Origin: Vanilla planifolia | Taxonomy: Eukaryota; Streptophyta; Magnoliopsida; Asparagales; Orchidaceae | Direction: 5' to 3' | Assembly: GCA_023846275.1 (NCBI GenBank) | Contig: CM043868.1 | Span: 9,009,653 to 9,073,652 of the forward strand | DNA length: 64,000 nt | Shown: positions 13,381 through 25,420 of the stretch, in pieces | Layout: each line of letters starts with the position of its first letter | Numbering within the stretch: position 1 is the first letter of the stretch | The notes under the pieces: generated by a model | Told to the model about the DNA's origin: nothing | Database searches by the model: none | What the model saw: only the letters and a program-made list of their open reading frames with translations | Made by a program: the position numbers and the translations under genes

Positions 13381-16211
13381 GAAGGGCAGAGTAAATTATG
13401 AAAACTCTTATCTCATTCATGTTTGTCACATATAGATGCCTTTTTGTTGACATAAATATATTTCATCATGATGTTTTATATGTTTTTAAGAGTTATATTG
13501 TAACAAACCATAAGGTATTATTTAATTAATTATTTAAAGAATTATTTTAGTGATCAATTTATTTGTGACATATTTTGACAAATAATAATGATCACAGGAT
13601 GGGTGAGCTTATAAGAGGGAGAAAAAATTATAAATATTTTTATTAATATGTTTGTTTATGAATTTAAAATTTTAATAAGTGTTAAAAAAATTATCATTTA
13701 TTTAAAATAATGAAATTAATAATATTTGTCAAAAAGAGGTTATGAGTCTTAAAGTGAAGATGATGAACTTCAAATACTAAAATGTAATTTATTATAAATC
13801 TAATGATACTAATTTTGTGAAATTCAAACATGTCTTAGTCATAAAATAGAATGTCAAGCTTATAGAAAAAATAATATTATTTTAGTATAAGTTTATATTT
13901 TAGATGAAAAAATTATTAAAAATACTAAATAATATTTAAAATTATGAGATTTTAATGACAAGTAAAGCTTATGAGTTACAAATTTAAAGTTGAACCACAA
14001 ATTTTTGAAAGTTGATTGGATTGAAAAATTAAGAAATAAGATTTTTTGAACTCTTAATCTTATGTGACCTATTTGATGATAACAAAACTACTTATTAATA
14101 TTGATAATATTTTTTTAATTATTTTTATATCATGCATCTCAAAATTACTAGGTGAATAATCTTGAGCTATCTTGGAGAAGAACTTATGGTGTCTTCTTTA
14201 TTGGTTTTTAGATTGTAAAGACTATGATAATACTCTTAGGGTATTATGATCAAGGAGTGAGGCCTTATGTGTGTGTGAACTTTAAATAAAAAGTTTTTCA
14301 AAGCATCTTTTCACACACTTCATCATATGTAAATAAGTTAAGACATGCATTCACTTATGATTTCTTAAGCTTAAAAATGATAATTACATTCACAAAAATA
14401 AGACAATCATACTTAAAATACATAATCTTAAAAATATGTAAAATTGAATACAATATAACATATGCGGCACCTTCACATACAATATTTTAGCCCCATGTTT
14501 ATATGTCAAAGCTTAAATACAATACAATTGGCGTTGTGCTACTTTTGGTACCAAGTTAGAGATTGTATAGTTAATTCAATGATTCAGTATGCAGAGGAGT
14601 AGATGATGCATTGAGTGAAAACTTATAACCTAAGATTTGCAAAAAATATGTTAATATTAACATACGATTTGTCTAAATCAAGTCAACTTAGTAAATAGAT
14701 GGATGAAACATGCAATGAGAGGAAAACTTGAAACCCAAGAATTGTGTATGATATAATAATTTTAATGTATCATATGTTTTGTTTATTTTGTTTTACTACA
14801 AAATAATGGTTGAACCCAAGAATAGCATATGTTGTATTAATTTCTTACATAAAAAACATCTACAACAATTAAAGCCTATTGTACAATATGTTATCCTTCA
14901 TATATGATATTTTTGTTACATTTTAATGAGTAATGACTAGCTGGACTATAATCTAAAATTTTAAATATAGCTATTAATGGTGTTCAAATGCTTTGAGAAG
15001 AATTATGAAAAGCTATAAAAGGGATTCAAATATAAAATAACTCCTAATTATTAATTACAAATTATTTAGGATCTTATACTTTTGAAAATCATTGCTTGAG
15101 GATTTGACTAATCTTTGCTATTAAGAGATAGATAGATCTATTTTTGGATTGAACCATTAAAAACTTGTGTGATTTACTTTATAGAATTCCTTGAACAAAA
15201 TCTTTTAAAGTTAGTACAAGTTTTAAAAATAATATTCCATTATAATAAAAGATCTCGATGACTTCCTTTTTTTATTGTTTTACTCTTGAGATTAAAATGT
15301 TTGCATTTCATCTCTCGTGTGGATATCTTTGATCCCACTTTCCAAAATAATTAACCCTAAGATTTTAGTTAAACCATTACTAATTTGTTTTTATTTTTCT
15401 AATTACTTAACCAAAACGATGTCAATAATTTGGAAGCACACAAAGAGAAAAATAGTCAAGAAGTAAGGAATAGATGAGGAGGTAACTACTAGGATCAAAT
15501 TCTTTGAAGGAAAGAGAGAAATGATAGGATTGTACAATTTTAGGAAGATTAATTATGGGAGCTCAAATGTTCATTTAAAAAAAATTCTAAAAAGTGGAGT
15601 TGAGGCTATTGTTAGGGTTTTGTGAGAAACCGAAAAAATTGTGAGATATGTTGAGAAAGAAAAAGAATTCAGGTCAGCTATGTGGGAGAGAAGGGAAGAG
15701 AGGGATTTGACTTGTAAATTACTTATGCCAACTTGGGAAAGAGAGAGGAAGTATTCTATCTTGTTAAAAGGAAGAGAAAGGGGAGAAAGAAAAAAGATTT
15801 TAGAGATAATATGCGAAGAGGCATGTAAGGAAGAATTAATCCTTTTTTGCAATAACCATTACTTAAAAAGTAAATTCAAGCATACCATATACATCTTAAT
15901 GCATTTATTTATTAGTTGTTGTTTTAAATATTATAGCCTTTATTATATGAAATTCAATTCTTAAAAAGATAATAAAATTGGAAGGCTAATTTTAACATGA
16001 TGCGATTATTGATGTATGATAATGATTGTTCTTTACATATAAGACAAACTTTTGGTTTTGAATTAGCATGACCACTAAAACCACATGATGACTTCTAGAA
16101 TTCATTCATATGTATTTCATAGTATACATCATGTACTTACTTTTATAGAAATGGTTTTAAATGTAAACCTCAAATATTGTACATAAACAAGTCAAATATT
16201 AGGTATGGTAA
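13381..16211. other. Unassigned stretch with a purine-rich open segment
   Basis: Most of it shows nothing. At 15,640-15,850 the plus strand is strongly purine-rich. It carries an open frame (15,641-15,964, 107 codons) full of Glu/Lys/Arg, with an overlapping minus-strand frame (15,571-15,852) rich in Ser/Leu. I do not recognise either. A telo-box-like AAAACCCTAAC lies on the minus strand at about 15,613-15,623. The frames are most simply explained by compositional bias, but a decayed gene or retroelement leader cannot be excluded. Confidence 0.4.
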
Positions 16212-16821
16212 TGTGTAACAACCTAAACTTTTTCTTTTTAAATATGTTATACATTATGTGATTATGTTAGTATGGTTGGAGTAACAAAAGTATTTTAAAA
16301 AAAAGTTGGTTTTTGAGACGTTATTATTTATTATAATATTTTTATTTTAATATTATTTTAGAAAGTGTGCCATGTCAAAAAATAATGTATATTTATTTTT
16401 TAAGTAAACCATTTGAAGAAGCTTTTTGAAAGAAATTTAATCATGGTTGGTTTATAAGTTTTGAAAATCTAAATAATTAATTATAAATTTTTGAAGAAAA
16501 TGACACAAATAATATTTTACAAATAACAAAGAGTAAATTGGTAATTTTACTAATTTAGTTGCATTGCTTAAGGTCATGGGATAAGAAATAAGTTTGGGAA
16601 AGCCATGAGGATGAAGGCATTTTGTTGAACAAAGTAGAATTGAAAATAGTAATAAAGAAAGAAAGGAAACCAATGAGAGAAGAAGAAAAGAGGAAGAAGG
16701 AAAGGGAAAGGGCTATCAAGGGTTGCAAGAAGAAACTCAAGAATAACAAAAATAAGAAGATTTGAGTGTATGGTTACTATTATGATCAAAAGAATAAGAG
16801 AAAAAGCTATAACTATCATAA

Positions 16822-16860
<39 letters not shown>

Positions 16861-18630
16861 AAGATAGTTGAGAAGGTAAGACTTCAGAATTGAGATTCTT
16901 TCACATAAATAATTAGCTTAACTATTAGTTTGGAGAGTAATTTAGTCATTATAATCATTAAAGAATTTTTATAAAATAAAGTTTGGAATTTATTTAGTGT
17001 AGAATCAAGTGGATTCAATTTTGTTTATTTTGACTAAAAAAGGAATTAACTATATGTTAGTCATAACATACATTACATTAAGACTCAGTCAATTTAGAGG
17101 GTATGCAGAAGGTTCACTAATTTTGTTCATAGTGTCTTGAGCTAGACATAAAATATGTTAGTTAAACTTACAGTTTGTTACCTAAAAAGTAGTATGAGTA
17201 AAACTGATTGACTATAGTTTGTTGAGTAGCATATGATATATTTAATTATACATACATGGACTTAACATGTGGTACATTAAGTTGTTGAACACTAAAATTT
17301 AAGAGAAGTAAAGTAAGATTGGATGATATTAGGTAGCTTATTATGAAATATATGGTACATGGAGTACAAATATGGTATGGTCTTAAGAAATGTATAATAT
17401 GTTGTGTATATAGTATATTATCTTGATACTATAACAAGAGAGAAATAGATATATTATTTTAAATTTGATAATCATAGAAAGTATGTAATTTATATATATT
17501 GAAAATGATTATTTAGTGGTAAATGTGCATGTATGCATTTGAATAAAATCAAGAATAGATGGAACTTGGAAAGGTATTTCGCCAAAGATTTAAGTTGATA
17601 AATTTGCTAATTATGATGTAAATAAGATATTAAATTAATTCATGTTATATTTCAAAAATTGAGATGCTTTCACCTTCTATTAATTATTTATTTAGTTTAA
17701 TATTAAACATTGTTATCTTTAGGGTTAGATAATATTTTATTGGTATATTACTTAATATTTAAGGAATACTTTATATTTATGTGATTTATATGGTAATTAA
17801 TGTACATTCATGGAATTCTACATATACTAATGGAATTTTGTTATATATATTTTAAAAGAAACAAGATGTTATCTTAATTTTATGATATGACAAAATATCT
17901 TGTTATTATGAAATTGGATTTTCATAAGACATTATCCTTAGCTTATTGGATAATCATTAATACTTTGTATAGATTGGCTAGGACCATACCTTTATGAGAC
18001 ATTGGTGCCATGTTTATGATATTATCCCATAGAACTGTCATTAATACTATATCAAGGTAGCTAGATGTAGTGATCAAGACAAAACCTAAAGTGATTTTGA
18101 TGCAGACTATGCCTATGAACAAAGGTTGTTTGGATATTGGATATAATAGATAATAAAGATAGTGGTCAAAAGGAGAAACAAGGTTCTAATAAATAAAAGA
18201 TGGTATGAGATCTTATCACCACAAGATTATATGAAAAATTAGAACATATAATAAAGGTTATAAATGTTTTTAACATATGATTATGTTTCTCTTATATATA
18301 ATTGAAGTGTATTCTCACATTATTATTTCATAAATATTATTCTTATTTTAATATTTTATAATTTTTTATTATCTTATAAATTTATTTATTGAGTTCTATA
18401 GAATCTTACTAGTATTTATATTATAAGCAATGCACTAACTTCATAGGGATATGTGGATTATGAGCATATGGATAGGATTCATATGCATTAAGTGGTTCAA
18501 TTGGTAGCTTTTTGATGAGATGGGTGGTTATATATTATTATGATTTATATAGTTATTATGTGTTATATGTAACATGTGAAAGAACTAAAAATCCATAAGA
18601 TGGGGGTTGATGTAAGATAATATATTAGAT
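16212..18630 (+). mobile_element. Possible gypsy (Del/Tekay-like) LTR remnant
   Basis: It begins with TGTAACAACCTAAACTTTTT at 16,213, resembling the TGTAACACCC-type start typical of some long plant gypsy LTRs. It also contains a purine-rich AGAGAAGAAGAAAAGAGG tract and a (GA)n run, which such LTRs often have. No paired LTR, primer binding site or coding domain is attached. The right end is uncertain. The three overlapping minus-strand frames at 16,452-16,819 come from the purine-rich tract. Confidence 0.3.
16825..16859. repeat. (GA)n microsatellite
   Basis: About 17 uninterrupted GA units follow a purine-rich tract. Confidence 0.95.
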
Positions 18631-18639
18631 GCTACTACA

Positions 18640-19980
18640 TTAGGGGTGAATTATGCCTTTTTAAATTCTTAACAATAAATGAGTTTTTTCAACCAATAAT
18701 TGTTCAAATAATTGATCTTTTAAAACATTTTCTTACATTTTTAAAATTGTTATTATTGAAAAAAGGACAAATAAAATAAGCAAGAATAAGTAAAGAATAT
18801 ATACAATGATTTCTAGTGGTTCGATGACTAACACAAGGTCTATATCCACCTCCAACAACTTGGTCAAGCTTCACTAAACAGATGCCTTTTCCACATGGCA
18901 AGTAGGCTACAAACCTTTACAACAACTTTCTTAATCCGTGATCAACGATAGCTCTCATGAGCTTACAATCATTGACCAATAATAGCTATAACAAAGCAAC
19001 AACTTGAATCAATTATAGTAGCTGAAAAAATTTGTACAACCCTTTAAAAACATTTTTATAATAATTTATATCTTGACCCTTTATAACAAATATGACAAAA
19101 TTTCTAAATTTAAGGTTAAGATGTTACCAAACTTAGAATCAACAAGATAAAGTAAAAAAAAATAACATATATGTAATAGGAAGAACTTTAAGGCTCACAT
19201 AACAAAGCTTTCATAATGTCTTATAGGTATGCTATGGCTTTCTAAATTAAATGAACAATAATACTAGTTTAATTACTTCACTTAACAAAGCTTTTTAAAT
19301 TAAATGAATAATCATACTAGTATGATGGAAAACATCATACATGTTTGTCCAAATTAAATTTTAATCTTGACTTGGATTCTAAGAGTAAATAATAATAGTA
19401 CAAATATAAAAAATTAGTTTGTATAAGTATAATGAATAAGATAACTCAACCCTCAGAATTCACACAAAAATCATACAAGGTTGATTCTTTGTAATATTAT
19501 GTTCACGCCTTATTTTTGAACTTAAATGATCAACATATTTATATGATGAGATCATTGTACACATATGTTGCCTTCACAATTTCAAATTCTACTTGGGAAT
19601 GTAAGCCAAAAATTAGATTATCTAATTAAAATATTAGTTATCATATTGTATGATCATAAGATATTAAAAAATGACCAACTTAAATTCCAACGCATAAACA
19701 CATTTTTGAATCTAGAGTGTTCTATATTGAATGGTGTATAAATTCTAGTGCTTACCAAGACTAATTGAACTTAAGAAAGAATGATTTAGCAAGATGTATG
19801 TAAGAGTATAATATCTTAAGTGCCTTGTTTATAAAGGAAAGGTTTAACAATTCTATGAAATGTAGTAAATGGGGAACTCCAAATGGTTTAGCCACCCCAT
19901 TTAAAGCTAACTCGCATAACTCTAAATCACTAAGTTGAGCTAATTCCTTGAGTAAAGCCACCAATCATTGATCCACTCCA
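18640..19980 (-). mobile_element. Possible copia-type LTR fragment
   Basis: Starting at about 18,640 the plus strand reads TAGGGGTGAATTATGCCTTT, then a segment with GATTTCTAGTGGTTCGATGA, CTATATCCACCTCC and CCTTTTCCACATGG. This order of words recurs in plant copia LTRs read on the reverse strand. It has the same polarity as the well-supported copia LTRs at 50 and 55 kb (compare GGGATTAATTATGAGTTTTT at 55,527). No coding region is attached and the right boundary is vague. Confidence 0.4.
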
Positions 19981-20539
19981 AAGTGTATGTGTGCCTTACA
20001 CTATCACAAGAATTATCTTCTTTCTCTAGCTATTACTATAAATTCAAAATCACTCAATTAACCATTACTTGACATACATTTGTTTTTGTGATAATCAAAA
20101 TCATGAATTCAACAAAATGTTCATACTAACAATGTTTACTTAGTACATTGTTGATTTAATATGTGTAGCTTTATGTTTATGATGCTTTAGATAATAATAG
20201 TATCTTTTTTTTTTGGTAAATAAAGTGTTAATATATAGGATTAAAATTGATATGAACTATTGTTACATCATTAAACTCCAATTAGGAAATAATTATATCA
20301 TCAATTTAAATTAATTATAATTTATCTTTCATAATTGATGTATTGCTATTATAGTTTAAGGAGTGCCTTGACAATGTGGAATTATTTTAAAGAATAAAAA
20401 AGGAAGAATTTAAACATGCAAAACTTTCTATGAACAAATAAGATTTAATTGAAACATGCTTTGAAGTGGGGTTGGAGTGCTTAAAACCTTTACTGCCATC
20501 CTAAAATAGCTACTACTAGGTAATCACTCCAAATAATCT

Positions 20540-21185
20540 CCTATTTCTTGGGACAATTAGCCTTCCTATGTCCAAGCTTTAAGCTATTAAAGCATACATT
20601 CTATTTATATCTACAAACATTAACATGTCTCTTACCATAATGAATGCACCTTTAAGATAGAGTTGTCTCATGGGTTTTTCACTTATTGGTTTTATCAATA
20701 AGAGTGGTGAATGATTAACTTTATAAGATCTCCCATACCATTTTTTACGATAAAAATTACCATTTTTCTTATTCTTAGAAAAGTAAAGATTCTCTCTTCC
20801 TAGCTCCTTGGTGGGTCACTAATTGGCACTCCACCAAGTCAACAACTTGTTAAACTCCATCAAGATGCAATATTGAGTGACGCTAAAAATCAATACATGT
20901 CTCTAAAGTGAAGGTCCACATTTCTCCATAAAAAAGCTCAAATCAATTATCTTAAAAAATCACCAACTTAGAGACATAATAAGTCAAATAGGTGTATTTA
21001 GAGGAAAAATCTATGACTAAAACTTGCTTGTGGTGAGTCAGCTCCCTTCAAATCTGAGCCTTGGCCATCTTTGGCATGTAACCTTCTTTGAATATACTTA
21101 CAAACTCATCCCAAGATATCTAATTATTTAAGATATCCTTGAACATAGCTTGGCATTAACCACACCACCAAGTAGCTGCTTCTCT
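20540..21185 (-). pseudogene. Gypsy gag remnant with degenerate zinc knuckle
   Basis: The minus strand at 21,055-21,185 reads LNREAATWWCG, stop, CQAMFKDILNN, stop, ISWDEFVSIFKEGYMPKMAK. This matches the Retrotrans_gag pattern A..WW......I.W..F...F...Y.P. Further on (20,545-20,600) it reads CFNSLKLGHRKANCPKK, a CCHC knuckle in which the second Cys is Ser. A second partial knuckle-like CIHYGKRHVNVC lies just before it. Gag forms the particle and packages RNA. This copy has many stops. Confidence 0.75.
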
Positions 21186-21224
21186 ATTAAGAAACCCAAA
21201 AAAACAACACACAAAAGGTACTTG

Positions 21225-22600
21225 TCAAAGATAATCTCATCCAAGAGTGAATTAGGAGCAACAAAGAAGTTGCTTCATATGCTAATGCTACAACATCTTC
21301 AATGACCCGGAGAATAGGTACTAAAAAAGGGCTTGATAAACCAAACTTTTGATAAAAAAAGAATAAATTAAAGGTCACACAAGCATAGATTAAATTCACT
21401 AAAAGACTTACAAAAAATCCCTGAGTGATGAAATAAATTGTACATCAAAGCAGTTCAAACACTTCAGAAAATCGAATCTAGAATAGTATAGAAGGTACTG
21501 ATAAGTGAAAGCGACAGTCCAAAAAAAATTTAAGTGATGAAATGATAAGAGATTGGTGTAGTGAAGGAAAATAATAAAGTAAAAGGAAATAAACAAAGTG
21601 AAAGAAATGATAGTGAAATGAACTATTACCTGATAGTGATAGGAATGTGAAGTTATAGAGTCATAAGTAAATGACATAGTGTCTCACCACTTGGGTCTTG
21701 CATCCATTCTCTCAACATTAAAGCCCTAATAATTTAGCATATTAGAGTTTTTGTTACAATCAACCCTAGACCTCAACAATATGTAATGGAATAATGAAAA
21801 TTTACTGATGCAAAGAACATCATTTGTAAAATGATGGGACTCCCCTTTTATAGAAAGCCTAAGAACAAAAAGATAAAAAATAAAAATACAAAACTTGTGG
21901 TTAAAGACAATTATCAAATAACTTTTTAAAAAGCTCTCATCTTAGTTTCAAAAAATCTAGTCTCTAAAAAGTTGTTGCCAAAGCTATAGTAAAAGTTATT
22001 ACCATATATCTTGTTGAAATGTTATCATTTTTGTCTAAAACCTATATAGCTAATCTTATCATCAAACAGTTTTTTAAAAAGCTATAATTTTGATTATATG
22101 CTACCTGGGTTCTTGTGAGTTAAATCCAAGTTGACATGTCATAGATTGGGTTTGCATATTAGCACAACATCAATAGTGTCATAAGTTGGATCTGAGTTGG
22201 TGTGTCCTAAATTTGAATCAATGTGCACAGATCAGGTCAGTTGGTTAGCTCAGCATTGACATTGTGATAGACCTAATCTAAGTCAATGTGTTATGGATAC
22301 AAGTTAGCATGTTGCAAATCAAGTCAAAGGGTTGATAAGGCATTAGTGGTGTCATGGATCAAATTTGAGTTGATGTGTTAGAAGTAGTTTGGCACACTAT
22401 CTATGGATCCAAGCTGATTGTAGGTAGTGCAAATCATGGCACTATTTGGTTGGTCTAAGAAGTCAAGGTGATGTGATAGATTTGAGCACATTTGTGGGTC
22501 ATGAGAATCAACTATATTGGTCAAACCTTAAATATCCCTTTGTCGATCAGCTTTGGTTGAACTCAGTCCAAGTTATTTATTGTCAAGTGAGATAGGTCAT
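21225..22600 (-). repeat. LTR-like direct repeat, copy A
   Basis: Shares long collinear stretches with 24,530-25,420 in the same orientation. One example is AAAGGGCTTGATAAACCAAAC at 21,326, matching AAGGGGCTTGATAAACCAAAC at 24,637. The succession of AAAAAGCTAT/CCATTTTG/TTGCTAAAC words is also shared. Near 21,915-22,095 it contains two to three imperfect ~60-bp sub-repeats. The part from 22,100 to 22,600 resembles 9,120-9,560 instead. Exact LTR termini could not be read. The minus-strand frames within it (21,187-21,917) are treated as chance frames. Confidence 0.6.
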
Positions 22601-23129
22601 CGACAAGATGTAGTAGTAAAAAAGGTCTGTTTGACCATTTGTTAGCTATTTGTGTGTTCCTAAAGTGAAAATATTGAGTTTGAACTAAAATTTTAAGATT
22701 TTTCTTAACTCTGCATATGAAGCATAGATATTTAATTATACAAAAATAGTAATGTGCATTTGACTAACTCTTAAGAATGAAAAATTAATCACTGTTATCA
22801 CCAATTCCTCCAAAGTGAGAAAAACTTATCTTTGATGAGTTAACTACTCTATAATAACTATTGTAAGTCTCCAATGCATCTAGATTTTATTGCTATAACT
22901 CTTCCCTTATGATACAGGCATCCTTAATGCCTAGTCAAGTTTTTAATAAACAAAATACCTTTAGTAACTCTAGTTTTTAGTTGGCATCCATTATTTTCTT
23001 AATTTGTTCACTTTTCTTACCATAAAAGGTTATTAAGCACTCAAATAAGGCTTTGTTCTCAAGGAGTGTAGATGTAAGCTAAAATGGCTCATTAGGAATC
23101 ATGGCCTACTCCTTGTAAGCCATCAAGTC

Positions 23130-24510
23130 TATGATGTTGAAGGTATTACTGATGTCATAGTCATCTGGTATATCCACAACATATGTATTTGGTCCAAGCT
23201 TTTTTAAGAATTTGAATGGATCGACATTTCTTGCATGTAACTTTTGCAAAGTTCCTGTGCAAACCTTTTAGTCATGATTTGTATCTTCAAGTAATCTCCT
23301 AAGAATTCTTTATGCATGGAGTGTGCATTAACCAATCTCTTGTGTTGCTTATTATTGAAGCTTACTTTTTCTTTTTTTATGTGTCATGCAAACTCTTGTG
23401 GAGACATAGACATGTAAATTGGTAATGGGATTAAGATGACTAAGATATAAGGTTTATATCCATTATAGACATCAAAGGGACTTTTCCCTATGGACCTATT
23501 ATAGGCATGCTCAACTCATGGTAAAAGCATATCCAAATTCTTTACATTTTCTTCTACTAAACTCTGTAATAGATTTCTTAAGCTATGATTTACTATCTTA
23601 GGTTGATTATCAATCTGGGGGTGATAAATGTATAAGAATTTTAATAATATTCTCATAAGATGCAAAGGGTTTTTCAAAAATATGAAGCAAAATGAAAATC
23701 CATATTTATTACTATGGTCTTCGTCAACCCATGGAACTTTACTACTTTGTTAAAGAATAATTGAGCAATGTATGAGGCATCAAAATTTTTGAAGAATGGG
23801 ATGAATCTAGCCATTTTTGTAAATTAATCTACTATCACAAAGTTGAAGTCATGTCTTCAAAGAGTTTTGGGTAGCCTAGGAACAAAATCTATACTATGGT
23901 CCTTCCATGGTTGTGATGGTGATAAGAATGAGGTATAGAGTCCAAAGTTTTGTGCTCAATATTAGTCAACCACACAAGTCTTACACCTAATTATCTAAGT
24001 GGCATGTCATTTTAATCCTAACCAATATAACCTATTTTCAATTTCCATAGTGGTTATGACTCAGTCAAAATGTCTTGTAAATTCTCCTACATGTATCTCC
24101 TAAACTAAGAAATCTTGAAGTAATCCATGGTATGTATAAATGCTTATCACAAAAAAGATATCCCCATTCAATCATATAATCACAGATGGCCTTAGTCAGG
24201 GATACTAATTCTCATAGATAAATCTAAAGTCAATGAAATATGAGTATGAACCTAATACGGATTCAAAGTTGGTGATGGACATAAACAATGTGATGAGCAG
24301 TCACTCACCTGCTAATGGCATTGGTAACATTATTTTCTACACTTGGCTTATATTTGAGAATAAAGGTGTAACTCTAAAGAAATTCAAGCCACTTAAAATG
24401 TTATGACTTTAACTTCTTTTGTGAGTTGAGGTATCTTAAATCCTTGTATTTAAAATAAAATACAAATTTATGAGATAAAGATAATGCCTCAAGGTTTGGA
24501 TTGTCACATA
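23130..24510 (-). pseudogene. Gypsy RNase H - integrase remnant
   Basis: The minus strand near 24,370-24,440 reads KDLRYLNSQKKLKS, stop, HFKWLEFL. This corresponds to the RNase H signature DHKSLKYL..QK.LN.RQ.RWLEFL. Near 24,290-24,350 it continues KYKPSVENNVTNAISR, the tail K.G..N.VADALSR. At 23,780-23,860 it reads DFNFVIVD, stop, FTKMARFIPFFK and then VVKFHGLTKT, the integrase core (VDRFTKMAHFIP...). At 23,150-23,210 ILKKLGPNTYVVDIPDDYD is the integrase C-terminal GPY-like segment. Frameshifts and stops throughout. Confidence 0.8.
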
Positions 24511-24529
24511 AAAAGAAACACACTAGAGG

Positions 24530-25420
24530 TGTCCCTCTAAGATAATTTTAGCCAAGTGAGGACTAAGAGCAACATAAGTATCACTCTATATACTAGGCTC
24601 ATAACCTTTTCAATGACATAGAAAAAGGGTACTTAGAAAGGGGCTTGATAAACCAAACTCGTAATAAGAAAAGAACAAAGTAAAGATCACAAAGGCATAG
24701 ATTGAAAGCACTAGATTACTTTACTAAAACTTTGTAAAAAACCTAGAGTAACAAAGTAACTTACAAGTAAAGGTAATTCAAACACCTATTAAAATTGAAT
24801 TGATAAGAGTAGGGAAGGCAATGATAAGTAAAAGTGCTAATACGAGAAAACTTTAAGTGACAAAGTGAAAGGAACTATTATGCCACTATGGCAAGAGGGT
24901 GATGTCATCGAGTTGTAAGTAAACTAACATGATATCTCATTGCTTGATCCTTACACTCTTCTTAGCACTGGAGTTCTAATAAATTAGTACATCAAAATTC
25001 TCACTACAAACAACCCAAAACCTCAACAAGATGTAAAATAAAAAAGAAAAATTTACTAATTCAAAGATCATCCAAAGGATAGGCCTCTACTTTTATAGAG
25101 TGGTTATGCATAAAAGATAAAAATAAAATTATTAAAAGAAGAAAATAACATTACATAATTTATGTTCAAAAGTTGATACCAAATAGATTTTTGAAAATAT
25201 ACCATTTTGATTTCAAAAAATATCTTTTTCTAAAAATTTATGGTCAAAACTATTGCTAAACAACTTTTAAAAAGCTACCATTTTGGTCCAAATCTTCTAC
25301 GATCAAAGTTGTTACTAAACAACTTTCTAAAAAGCTATATTTTTTGTTTTATGTTAGACAGGGTTGCATACAAAAAAGTTTGTAAGAAATACTTTTTTGT
25401 TTCATGCCAAACATGAGTTA
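24530..25420 (-). repeat. LTR-like direct repeat, copy B
   Basis: Second copy of the repeat at 21,225-22,130. Its interior (25,170-25,360) has about three imperfect copies of a ~58-65 bp unit containing TTGCTAAACAACTTT and AAAAAGCTACCATTTTGGTCC. It abuts the RNase H remnant with no gag, protease or RT between, so that part of the element has been deleted. Confidence 0.6.

Larger units (their letters stand above)
20480..25420 (-). mobile_element. Ty3/gypsy relic: repeat - pol fragment - repeat - gag
   Basis: Reading on the minus strand from right to left, there is an LTR-like repeat (24,530-25,420), then RNase H and integrase remnants (24,510-23,130). A second copy of the same repeat in the same orientation follows (22,600-21,225), then a gag remnant (21,185-20,540). 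A single intact element would have gag directly after the first LTR. The observed order suggests two elements or one element plus a tandem partner, each partly deleted. All coding parts contain stops. Confidence 0.7.
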
